In this document: in pieces, positions 43,112-51,038 of the stretch
Numbering within the stretch: position 1 is the stretch's first letter
How the letters are laid out: every line of letters begins with the position of its first letter
From: Chloroflexota bacterium
GTDB taxonomy: Bacteria; Chloroflexota; Anaerolineae; Aggregatilineales; J027
NCBI GenBank assembly: GCA_024434115.1
Contig: QMIT01000013.1
Coordinates: forward strand, 62,001-126,000
DNA length: 64,000 bases
Direction: 5' to 3'
Position numbers and translations under genes: made by a program
The notes under the pieces: model-generated
The model's database searches: none
Told to the model about the DNA's origin: nothing
What the model saw: only the letters and a program-made list of their open reading frames with translations

Positions 43112-43456
43112 GTGTTTCAAATCATATGGCAGTGTCTTCAATCCGGCATCTTATATGTTCCTGAAACAGATATTCTCTTTGTTGGCGCAGGTGAACGCAT
43201 TTCAGCCTTCCATATCAACCCCTATGAAAAACTTTGGCTAGACACCGCTGATACAGGCTTTTGGTTTTGGGCGCGATTTGGGGAGTATGTGGTCATGTCT
43301 GCTGAATTGGAATTGGCGGCATGGCGGATCACAGGGGAAAAACATTGGACGCGGTTTGTTGAACCCCCTTGGGGCTATGATGTATTAGATGGACAGATCA
43401 ATCTCGACATCATGGGCGACAAAACCTCTTTTTCGTTGGAAAAAGGGCCAACCTGA
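43112..43456 (+). CDS. Hypothetical 114-aa protein
   Basis: Small soluble protein with recurrent beta-strand phrases (GILYVPETDILFVGAGERIS, YVVMSAELELAAWRI, TRFVEPPWGYDVLDGQ). I associate this pattern with stand-alone bacterial proteins of unknown function; the repeated strands look like part of a beta-propeller. I placed the start at GTG 43112, preceded by GGGGGTGG. The frame remains open to TTG 43064. Upstream, another frame (42959-43260) also looks protein-like, so a longer, frameshifted ancestor is possible. It stands alone before a bidirectional terminator. Confidence 0.55.
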   Translation: MFQIIWQCLQSGILYVPETDILFVGAGERISAFHINPYEKLWLDTADTGFWFWARFGEYVVMSAELELAAWRITGEKHWTRFVEPPWGYDVLDGQINLDIMGDKTSFSLEKGPT

Positions 43457-43458
43457 AC

Positions 43459-43494
43459 CAAAAAACGCACGGGTCGCCCCCCATGCGTCTTTTG
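43459..43494. terminator. Bidirectional terminator between convergent genes
   Basis: Stem acgcacggg (43465-43473) with cccatgcgt (43480-43488), one G-T pair. There is a T run on the minus-strand side (complement of 43460-43465) and CTTTTG on the plus side. It lies between the 114-aa gene and the polyprenyl synthase gene. Confidence 0.75.
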
Positions 43495-43557
43495 TTAGTA
43501 TTCGCTCTGCTGGAGACTTCCAGTAAGCTAAACTTATTATACCACTATGGATGTCGG

Positions 43558-44571
43558 CTAAAAGTCACGGGCTACGGCGTAATGGGCCAGATCAAGCAGC
43601 AAATCCAATGCTGGCGACCATTCAACGCCACTCAACGCTGCTTCCGCTTTTGCTACGTAATCCCGTGCCAATTCATAGGCTTGGCGGGCCGCTCCGGTTT
43701 CACGCACACCTTTGATGACCGCTTCGAGGCTATCCGGGTTATCAAGGCTCTTGAGGAAGGCAATATCATCGGTAATGCCTTCATTCTGCAAATAGTACAG
43801 CACAGGCAGGGTAATAATCCCTTGCCGTAGGTCGTTTCCGGCGGGTTTGCCCAGTTTTTCAGTGGTGCTAACAAAATCCAGCGCGTCATCAATCATCTGG
43901 AAAGCCAAGCCGAGTTCACGCCCAAAGGTGCCAAAGGCTTGGACTTCATCTTCTGAGATATGCCTGCCCAACAACGCACCTGAAACTGCTGCCGCTTCAA
44001 ACAGAGCCGCCGTCTTGCCATAGATGCGCTCGATATACGTGTCCAGTGTTGGGATTTGCCATTTCGTCTGGGCCTGCAAAATCTCGCCACGACAAATGCT
44101 GACCAATGTGCGCGAAAAAACCTTGACGACTTCAACATGATTGGCCTCTGCTGCCAACGCTGCTGCTTGGGCAAACAGGAAATCACCAGTCAGCACCGTC
44201 ACGCCGAGGGGCAGGGCGGTATGCAGAGTCGGAGCGCCGCGCCGTTCCTTGGCGCTATCAATCAAGTCATCATGCACCAAAGTAGCGGTATGTAGTAGTT
44301 CCACCGAAGCCGCGACTGAAAGTGTGGGGTCAAAGGCAGCATTGACAATCCTACCCACCAACATCGTAATGGCAGGACGCATCCGCTTGCCGCCATTTGA
44401 AATGATCTTATCAATGGCGTTATCCAACAAGGGATTGTCCAAAAATGAGACGGAGCGAATTTTGTCCGTCACTTTTTCGAGGTCTGCCCGAACCCCTTGC
44501 ACCCAATCTTGCCGCTGCAAGTGGGACACAGGAGCTTGTGTGTCAACAGCTATGTTACTGGGGGCGGTCAT
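43558..44571 (-). CDS. Polyprenyl diphosphate synthase
   Basis: Trans-isoprenyl diphosphate synthase, 337 residues, which condenses isopentenyl diphosphate to an all-trans prenyl chain for quinones or carrier lipids. The first Asp-rich motif is LVHDDLIDSAKERRG and the second is FQMIDDALDF; the N-terminal GGKRMRPAI is also typical. The chain length cannot be read safely. I placed the start at ATG 44571, six bases after AGAGGA. The frame continues 16 codons upstream without a better site. It is transcribed alone, with OsmC upstream at 247 bp. Confidence 0.93.
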   Translation of the reverse strand: MTAPSNIAVDTQAPVSHLQRQDWVQGVRADLEKVTDKIRSVSFLDNPLLDNAIDKIISNGGKRMRPAITMLVGRIVNAAFDPTLSVAASVELLHTATLVHDDLIDSAKERRGAPTLHTALPLGVTVLTGDFLFAQAAALAAEANHVEVVKVFSRTLVSICRGEILQAQTKWQIPTLDTYIERIYGKTAALFEAAAVSGALLGRHISEDEVQAFGTFGRELGLAFQMIDDALDFVSTTEKLGKPAGNDLRQGIITLPVLYYLQNEGITDDIAFLKSLDNPDSLEAVIKGVRETGAARQAYELARDYVAKAEAALSGVEWSPALDLLLDLAHYAVARDF

Positions 44572-44725
44572 GTGAAGTCCTCTTTGGATATGAATTGTTC
44601 TCAGCATGGATGCTGCCATGCGAGAAACTAAGCTACCAGCAGTTGGGTACGCTTGTGAACTATTGCACGAATTAATTTAATTTGAGTATACCCGATTGGG
44701 CGAGGTACGTCAACAAAATTTAGAA

Positions 44726-44745
44726 CTTTCAAAAAATATTGAAAG
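44726..44745. repeat. Short perfect inverted repeat upstream of the polyprenyl synthase gene
   Basis: Seven-bp arms ctttcaa (44726-44732) and ttgaaag (44739-44745) around six bases. It is AT-rich, about 155 bp before the polyprenyl synthase ATG and about 70 bp past the OsmC stop. It may be an operator or a weak hairpin; no downstream T tract. Confidence 0.35.
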
Positions 44746-44818
44746 ATGATCCTCGCACCTGAAAAATGTTTTGACAGGCATAAACGGCTATAACCCCATC
44801 TATGCCTTTAAGTTACAT

Positions 44819-45271
44819 TTACAACAGTGATTGTGGTTCGGGCTGATGAACTTCGAAGCGATATTCGATTTGGGCACTGAGTTTGAGCATCCCATTGACC
44901 GAGCAATATTTTGTTTCCGAAAGCTCGATGGCGCGGGCGACGGCTTCTTCACTGACGTTATTGCCCCAAACGTGATAAACAATGACGATGTGGTTATAGA
45001 CGCGCGGATGTTCGTCTACCTGTTCACCCTCGACCTCGATTTCAAACGCGGTCACTTCTTGTTTCTTCTTTTTCAGGATGCTCATCACGTCCATCGCCGT
45101 GCAACCCGCGAGTGCCAGTAGCACCATCCCCAGTGGCGAATGACCATTATCATATTCAGCGAGATTTTCGCTTCCAGAAGCAAATGTGACTGGGAGGTGA
45201 CTTTTACCATCGGTATACCCCTCGAAGGTCATCCCCTGTTTCCATGTCAATTTGGCATTATGATCTGCCAT
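44819..45271 (-). CDS. OsmC-family peroxidase-like protein
   Basis: Small protein of 150 residues of the OsmC/Ohr superfamily, which reduces organic peroxides with paired cysteines. Family features are HSPLGMVLLALAGCTAMDVM (first Cys) and ELSETKYCSVNGML (second Cys), and an early MTFEGYTDGKSHLPV. This spacing is that of the broader OsmC-like (YhfA-type) group rather than Ohr. The ATG follows AAAGGA. It is monocistronic by context. Confidence 0.9.
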   Translation of the reverse strand: MADHNAKLTWKQGMTFEGYTDGKSHLPVTFASGSENLAEYDNGHSPLGMVLLALAGCTAMDVMSILKKKKQEVTAFEIEVEGEQVDEHPRVYNHIVIVYHVWGNNVSEEAVARAIELSETKYCSVNGMLKLSAQIEYRFEVHQPEPQSLL

Positions 45272-45392
45272 GCGTATGTCCTTTCGTAATAAATGCAGTA
45301 GCCCCTAGCTCCAAAATATTCGACGCTGCGGCCTACCCAAATATTCCGCCACAGGACATTTATCACGGGAAAATATGCCAAATGTCTATATT

Positions 45393-46940
45393 CTAATGCC
45401 GGAAATGGCGGCTCTTCGTAAAGACCATCGCCATCCCTGCCGCGTCTACTGCCGCAATCACTTCTTGGTCACGAATGGAGCCACCCGGCTGAATAATCGC
45501 TGAAACGCCTGCCGCCGCCGCGACCTGTATGCCATCTGCAAATGGGAAAAACGCATCCGAGGCCAACACCGCCCCACGCGCCCGACTGCCTGCCTTCTCA
45601 ACCGCCAAGCGTGTCGCGTCCACCCTACTCGGTAGACCTCCGCCAATCCCAAATGTCATATTGATGCCTGCAATAACAATTGCGTTGCTTTTGACATGCT
45701 GGCACGCCACCCATGCAAATTTGAGCACCTTGATTTCGTCTTGGGTTGGACGGCGCTGGCTGACCACCTGCCATTCTGTACCTTCGGGATCCCCTAAATC
45801 GCGTTCTTGCGCCAGCACCCCGCCTAAAATACTGCGAAACTCAATTCCCGACTGGGTACTGAAATGGGGGACTTCCAAAACGCGACAATTTTTGCGTCCC
45901 GTTTCCAACATCCTCCGAGCGGCATTATCCACTTTGGGTGCAATCAGTACCTCGACAAACAAACTGCCCAATGCCTCAACAAGTGCTGCATCTACTGTCC
46001 GGTTGACCGCGATGACCCCGCCAAAAGCGGACACCGGATCGCTTTCCAATGCCGCCGCGAATGCCGCTGCTGCATTTTCGGCTGTTGCGATACCCGTTGG
46101 ATTTAGATGTTTGACAATGACTACTGCCGCCGATTCTTTGGGAGGAAATGACGACACTGCCCGCCACGCCGAATCCGCATCAAGCAAGTTGTTGTAGGAC
46201 AATTCCTTACCCTGTAACAACATGCCGCCTAATGGCCCGACGCCTTCGTGTGCAGCGTATAACCCCGCGTTTTGATGAGGGTTTTCACCATAACGCAGGG
46301 ATTGAATCTGCTTAACCCCAATCGTCAGCGAATCACCAAGCCCTGTTTCCCCCACGTCGAGTGTATCTTCACCAGCGAGGTAGGCGTAAATCGCGGTGTC
46401 ATAGCTGCGGGTATGGTCAAAGGCTTTGGTAGCAAGCCGTCGCCGTTCGTCTAGAGATAACTTGCCCTCTAATACAATTTTTTCAGCGACACCACCATAA
46501 TCCGCTGGGTCAACCAAGACCGTTACCCGTGCAAAATTCTTGGCCGCCGCCCGCAGCAGTGTCACCCCGCCGATGTCAATATTCTCAATCGCATCTTCCA
46601 ATTTGACATCGGGTTTTGCCACCGTTTGCTGGAAGGGATAAAGATTGCACACTACCAAATCAATCGGGGCATAACCGTGTTCGGTTAATTCCTGTAGATC
46701 TTTAGAATGGTCTCGCGCCAAAATCGGGGCATGAATCGCGGGATGGAGGGTTTTTACACGCCCGCCCAACATTTCTGGCAGCCCTGTCAATTGCTCAATC
46801 GGGGTCACACGCAATCCCGCATCACTTAGGGCTTTTGCCGTTCCCCCACTAGCAACTAAATCCCATCCGATGGTGGCAAGGGCCTGACCAAGCTCAATAA
46901 TTCCGGTTTTATCAGATACACTGAATAAAGCGCGTGGCAT
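45393..46940 (-). CDS. purH: Bifunctional AICAR formyltransferase/IMP cyclohydrolase
   Basis: Performs the last two steps of IMP synthesis: formylation of AICAR with 10-formyl-THF, then ring closure. The N-terminal cyclohydrolase (MGS-like) domain shows ALFSVSDKTGIIELGQAL and SGGTAKAL and the LGGRVKTLHPAIHA segment. The transformylase domain has LRYGENPHQNAGLYA, VIVKHLNPTGIA (His and Lys-His motif), and LASDAFFPFADGIQVAAAAG near the end. It has 515 residues, normal length. The ATG follows AGGGAG. It comes directly after the secF terminator and is transcribed on its own. Confidence 0.97.
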   Translation of the reverse strand: MPRALFSVSDKTGIIELGQALATIGWDLVASGGTAKALSDAGLRVTPIEQLTGLPEMLGGRVKTLHPAIHAPILARDHSKDLQELTEHGYAPIDLVVCNLYPFQQTVAKPDVKLEDAIENIDIGGVTLLRAAAKNFARVTVLVDPADYGGVAEKIVLEGKLSLDERRRLATKAFDHTRSYDTAIYAYLAGEDTLDVGETGLGDSLTIGVKQIQSLRYGENPHQNAGLYAAHEGVGPLGGMLLQGKELSYNNLLDADSAWRAVSSFPPKESAAVVIVKHLNPTGIATAENAAAAFAAALESDPVSAFGGVIAVNRTVDAALVEALGSLFVEVLIAPKVDNAARRMLETGRKNCRVLEVPHFSTQSGIEFRSILGGVLAQERDLGDPEGTEWQVVSQRRPTQDEIKVLKFAWVACQHVKSNAIVIAGINMTFGIGGGLPSRVDATRLAVEKAGSRARGAVLASDAFFPFADGIQVAAAAGVSAIIQPGGSIRDQEVIAAVDAAGMAMVFTKSRHFRH

Positions 46941-46965
46941 GACTTATTTGCTCCCTATAAGAAAA

Positions 46966-46995
46966 CAAAAAGGGGCGGTAAGTGGGCCGCCCCTT
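46966..46995 (-). terminator. Terminator of the secDF transcript
   Basis: Perfect 8-bp GC-rich arms (aggggcgg 46971-46978, ccgcccct 46987-46994) followed on the minus strand by TTTTTGTTTT. It is just downstream of secF. Confidence 0.85.
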
Positions 46996-46999
46996 CGGT

Positions 47000-47965
47000 T
47001 TATTCGTTTACATCCCCACGTATAATGGGGAGTTCACCCTTCGACCACGAGACCAACAGCGGCACAGCGATGAAAATCGAGGAATACGTACCGCTGGTGA
47101 GGCCGATTAGCAGAATGAGCACGAATTGGCGGATGGTCTCGCCGCCAAACAGCACAATGGCGATCATCACAAATACCGCGTTCAACTGCGTAGCAAATGA
47201 ACGGTGAATCGTCTCTAGCACGCTGCGGTTGACGATGAGTTCATAGGATTCATCACGGCGTTTGGGAATATTTTCGCGGATACGGTCAAACACCACAATC
47301 GTATCTTGCACCGAATACCCAACGACGGTGAGTAGCGCGGTTAAAAACAAAGCGTCTACTTCCCAACCTAGGATCAACCCCAAAATCGAGATTGCTGAAA
47401 CGATAATCAAGATGTCGTGAATCATGGCGATAATCGCACAGACCCCATAGCGAACCGCGTGAGGTACTTTGCGGAAGGCGATCCAGATGAAAAACAACAC
47501 CACGACGGTGGCTACCAAAATGGCGAGGAATGAGGCGCGGGTGACTTCATCACCTACTGAGCCTGATACCTGTGAAGTTGAGGTGGCTTCCATATCTAGT
47601 GGTGCTACCTCGTTGTTCAATACATCTAGCAGTTGAGTAACTTCTGCGGCGCTAAGTTCTTCAGTACGGACTGACCACCGACTACCTTCAGGATAGCTGG
47701 TTTCACCATCTTCACGTTCAATCGCCTGTAGTTCTTGGACAATGATTTCATCAAGTCCAAAATCCTCCAGCGAGGTTCGCAGATTTTCTTCCTCAACCGC
47801 CTCAGTGAATTGAGCCGAAAGCAAAGTGCCGCCGGTGAAATCAATGCTGACTTGCAGCAAACTGCCGGTGTCAACAAGGGAGAACCCCATTGCCGCAATA
47901 CCAATGCTAATCAGTATTGCCGAAAATATGTAATAAACGCGACGCCGTTCTACGAGATTAAACAT
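47000..47965 (-). CDS. secF: Protein translocase subunit SecF
   Basis: Membrane component that, with SecD and YajC, uses the proton gradient to assist protein export. It has 321 residues with about six helices, the periplasmic P1 domain after the first helix (SIDFTGGTLLSAQF), and the late helices with GYSVQDTIVVFDRIREN and a conserved R/T segment (TIHRSFATQLNAVFVMIAIV). The gene starts 4 bp after the secD stop and is cotranscribed with secD. The order is yajC-secD-secF, the common one, with a 134-bp gap between the first two. Confidence 0.97.
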   Translation of the reverse strand: MFNLVERRRVYYIFSAILISIGIAAMGFSLVDTGSLLQVSIDFTGGTLLSAQFTEAVEEENLRTSLEDFGLDEIIVQELQAIEREDGETSYPEGSRWSVRTEELSAAEVTQLLDVLNNEVAPLDMEATSTSQVSGSVGDEVTRASFLAILVATVVVLFFIWIAFRKVPHAVRYGVCAIIAMIHDILIIVSAISILGLILGWEVDALFLTALLTVVGYSVQDTIVVFDRIRENIPKRRDESYELIVNRSVLETIHRSFATQLNAVFVMIAIVLFGGETIRQFVLILLIGLTSGTYSSIFIAVPLLVSWSKGELPIIRGDVNE

Positions 47966-47968
47966 AGT

Positions 47969-49714
47969 TTATGCCCCCATCAAGCGCTTATTGCCGCGCA
48001 GTGAGTCGCCGAATATGTCAAGAATGAACGAAAGGAAAGTACGGGTAACGATCAGCGCGGTGAAGAGGTTAATGAATAACCCTAGCCCTAGTGTGATCGC
48101 AAAACCTTGGACAGCGCTTGCTCCGAAATTACGACCAAAGAACCAAAGAATCGTGCAGATGATACCTGTCGAAAGGTTGGAATAGAAAATGGACGAGAAC
48201 GCTCGTGCAAATCCTTGCTCAACCGCACGTTCGAGTGGTCGCCCTGCTCGAAGTTCTTCTTTCATACGTTCAAAAATCAGAATATTACCGTCAACGGCTG
48301 TCCCAATGGAAATCAGGAACCCGGTAATTGCCGATAGGGTAAGCGTGACAGGGATGGTTTTATACAACGCAAAGTTGATTAGACCAAAGACGGACAATGC
48401 TAAGACCGCAGCGATACCCGGTACACGATAGTAAATCAGCATGAATAACAATACCACAATCACGCCGATGACCCCCGCCCGAATGGAGCGATCAATCGAA
48501 ATCTTACCAAGTGTCGGCCCAACGTTGTCGAAAGCATCCACTTCTAGCGGCACCGGCAGCGCACCATAACGCAGTTGGGTTGCCAGTACACGAGCACGTT
48601 CGCGGCTGAAATTACCGGTGATCTGCCCCTGACCTGTCGTAATGGCTTGTTGAATATTCGGTGCGGAAATAACTACGCCATCCAGCACAATCGCCAACCG
48701 CTGATTGACATGGCTGCTGGTGAAATCACCAAAAATCTGATCGCCTTCTTCATTCAGGGTGAAACTAATCGTCCACTGCGAGAAATTCCCCGCAACGGCA
48801 GCAGCATCTTTAAGACCTGCCCCGGTCATCACGGTGGTAAAAGCAGGGCCACCCGGTTGACCATTGGTACCAATCGGGAAACTACCATCGGGGCACGGGC
48901 CGCGCTCGGCATTATCTTCTTGGGCAGGCGCTTCCGGTGTGGTAGTTGCTTCGGGTGTTACCTCGGCAGTGGGTTCCGCCGTCGGTTGTTCTGTTGGGAC
49001 TTCAGTGGGTTCGGGGGTCGCCTCAACGGTTGCCTCGGCAGTAGCCTGTTCTGTGGGTTCTGCTGTCGCCAATTCAGTTGCCTCTGGCGTTGGTGTTCCT
49101 TCACCCCCTTGCGACAAACCGCTGCCACCACTCATATCCACCTTCCCAAACGGACGTGGGTCAGGCGTTCTTTCTGTCGTGGGTTCGGTGGTGGGTTGCG
49201 CGTCGGGCGGTAGGGGGGTCGGTGTCAACTGCTGATCTTGTTGAGTATTTTGTTGACGTTCCTGCTCGATGCGCTGTTGTTCGGTTGTTAGGATGCACGC
49301 ACCCTCATCAATCGAAGCCGGAATGCCGGAAAAATCCACAAATTCCAACAAGCCAGTGCCTTGCACGGTTTGGAGCGCCACGTCACGGTCACTCACCCCC
49401 GGTAATTCGACCAAAATGCGATCATTGCCTTGCAATTGAACGGTTGTTTCAGCCAAACCTAACCCATTGACACGCCGCTCTACGATGTCACGGGCCACTT
49501 CCATATCTTCACTTTCATATTGATCGGGGTCGAGTGCGGCTTTGAGGAGTACCCGTGAGCCACCTTGCAAATCTAGCCCCTGCACTACTTCAAAATCCCA
49601 GTCGGTATCCCCAATGTGGACACCGGGGCTATCGGGTAAGTCAATATAGGCGCATACCAGCGTAATTACGAGAATTACCGCCAGCCAATAACGGTATCCT
49701 GTCATAAAAAGCAT
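47969..49714 (-). CDS. secD: Protein translocase subunit SecD with Thr/Pro-rich insert
   Basis: SecD component of the SecDF-YajC complex, 581 residues. The first helix is followed by the P1 domain with QGLDLQGGSRVLLKAALDP. About residues 150-270 are a low-complexity stretch of Thr, Pro, Glu and Ala that I have not seen in ordinary SecD. After this come the conserved TVMTGAGLKDAAA and KISIDRSIRAG regions and six helices, including the SIGTAVDGNILIFERMKEEL segment with its conserved Asp. The frame is intact. The ATG follows TAAGGA. The extra stretch lies on the outer face. Confidence 0.96.
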   Translation of the reverse strand: MLFMTGYRYWLAVILVITLVCAYIDLPDSPGVHIGDTDWDFEVVQGLDLQGGSRVLLKAALDPDQYESEDMEVARDIVERRVNGLGLAETTVQLQGNDRILVELPGVSDRDVALQTVQGTGLLEFVDFSGIPASIDEGACILTTEQQRIEQERQQNTQQDQQLTPTPLPPDAQPTTEPTTERTPDPRPFGKVDMSGGSGLSQGGEGTPTPEATELATAEPTEQATAEATVEATPEPTEVPTEQPTAEPTAEVTPEATTTPEAPAQEDNAERGPCPDGSFPIGTNGQPGGPAFTTVMTGAGLKDAAAVAGNFSQWTISFTLNEEGDQIFGDFTSSHVNQRLAIVLDGVVISAPNIQQAITTGQGQITGNFSRERARVLATQLRYGALPVPLEVDAFDNVGPTLGKISIDRSIRAGVIGVIVVLLFMLIYYRVPGIAAVLALSVFGLINFALYKTIPVTLTLSAITGFLISIGTAVDGNILIFERMKEELRAGRPLERAVEQGFARAFSSIFYSNLSTGIICTILWFFGRNFGASAVQGFAITLGLGLFINLFTALIVTRTFLSFILDIFGDSLRGNKRLMGA

Positions 49715-49848
49715 TCCTTAGTGCGTATTCAAACGCGAGAAACGGACAACACAAATGTTACTTTAGCGGCGTGGAATGTTACCCCAAAACAAACCTGCCA
49801 ACAAGGTTGCATGTCACCAAATTTCGACGCTGCATTTAAACACAGCGG

Positions 49849-50175
49849 TTATTGTTGGGCCGTCGTGTCATCAACGCCACGTGCCATGCGCATACTATGG
49901 GCCAATTCTTCCGGGTCAAATTTCTGATGCAGGGCTGCCGTCAAAATCTTGACCTCCACGCCGTCAGCAATCCGCAAAACGGCTGTGCCAATATCATCGT
50001 TCAATTCGACAACCGTCCCAATGATGCCACCGTAGGATACCACCTCATCGCCCACTTGGAGGGTTTGGACATACTGTTGATGTTTTTTGAAATCGCGCTG
50101 TTTGGGGAAAACGACCAGTGACCAATAACCCACAATGAAAATCAGGATGATGGTCGCTGAAAAAATAAATTCCAT
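49849..50175 (-). CDS. yajC: Preprotein translocase subunit YajC
   Basis: Small single-helix membrane protein, 108 residues, which binds SecDF. The N-terminal helix (residues 3-24) is followed by FPKQRDFKKHQQYVQTLQVGDEVVSYGGIIGTV, a conserved cytoplasmic domain written here as two joined pieces: RDFKKHQQYVQTLQVGDEVV and SYGGIIGTVVEL. The C-terminal region is acidic and longer than in most homologues. The ATG follows GAGGA. Transcribed first in the yajC-secD-secF block, divergent from the NERD-like gene. Confidence 0.95.
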   Translation of the reverse strand: MEFIFSATIILIFIVGYWSLVVFPKQRDFKKHQQYVQTLQVGDEVVSYGGIIGTVVELNDDIGTAVLRIADGVEVKILTAALHQKFDPEELAHSMRMARGVDDTTAQQ

Positions 50176-50297
50176 CGTCTGCTTAAACTCCTCATTCTAT
50201 AAAATACTCGTGAATTATAACGCAACCTACCTCGATTACTGCTAGATTTTGTGATACCATCGCACCCAAAATTCGTCTACATCATAGGGAAGTCTTT

Positions 50298-51029
50298 ATG
50301 CGCGTGGTAACGAACGAGGCGCTGATTCGGCGCAATCATAGTCTGGCCCAAATCAGCTTTTTTGTCGCCATTGGTGGTCTTGTCTTTAGTTTTTTGATCA
50401 GTAACCGGATTGCGGGCGAGGAATCGGCTTTTACCCTTAACTGTCTGATTTTTCCAATATTGTTTGGCGTGGTGATCTTTTCAGTCCGCATGGCAAATCA
50501 TTGGATACGAGAACCCCTTGCATGGACTTCGATTCAAGAAGGTGTGCGGGGTGTGACCAATCAGGGCGTGTTATATCATTTCATTTTTCCGGCTCGGCAT
50601 GTTTTGATGATTCCGCAGGGAGTCTATGTCCTGTTCCCACTGTTTCATGACCGCCCCATCATCGTCAAGGATGATAAATGGCGGATTCCGGGTGGAATGT
50701 TAACCATGCTTGTCAGTTTTATGCGCCAAGAGAATATCGGCAACCCGATCCGCGATGCCCAATCCGAAGCGGCCCAACTCCAAAAATATCTGGACAAGCA
50801 TTTGCCCGACAGCGGCGTCACGGTGAATCCGGTCATTGTGTTTACCCACCCCAACGCACGGGCTGTTTTAGAAGGTGAACAGAGTGTTCCAGTGGTGTTT
50901 GTGAAATCCAAAGACAAAACTGAGCGCCTGACCTTGCAAGAATTTTTGAAAAATCAAAAAGAGGTCGGTCACGCAAGTCTGTCCTCATCCCAAATCGAAG
51001 AACTCAATGAAGAACTGATTTACGCTTAA
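50298..51029 (+). CDS. Membrane-anchored NERD-like protein
   Basis: Protein of 243 residues with two N-terminal membrane helices (about 18-38 and 48-68). The soluble part resembles the nuclease-related NERD domain found in membrane-anchored proteins (LYHFIFPARHVLMIPQGVYV, then NPVIVFTHPNARAVL). The catalytic signature of that domain is only partly matched, so nuclease activity is uncertain. The ATG follows AGGGA. A GT39 gene begins 9 bp after its stop, so the two are cotranscribed. Confidence 0.65.
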   Translation: MRVVTNEALIRRNHSLAQISFFVAIGGLVFSFLISNRIAGEESAFTLNCLIFPILFGVVIFSVRMANHWIREPLAWTSIQEGVRGVTNQGVLYHFIFPARHVLMIPQGVYVLFPLFHDRPIIVKDDKWRIPGGMLTMLVSFMRQENIGNPIRDAQSEAAQLQKYLDKHLPDSGVTVNPVIVFTHPNARAVLEGEQSVPVVFVKSKDKTERLTLQEFLKNQKEVGHASLSSSQIEELNEELIYA

Positions 51030-51038
51030 CCAACGGGC

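Noticed and set aside
48864..49235. Long open frames on the plus strand opposite the SecD insert
   Set aside because: They are antisense shadows of the Thr/Pro-rich codons; no ribosome binding site and no protein-like composition.
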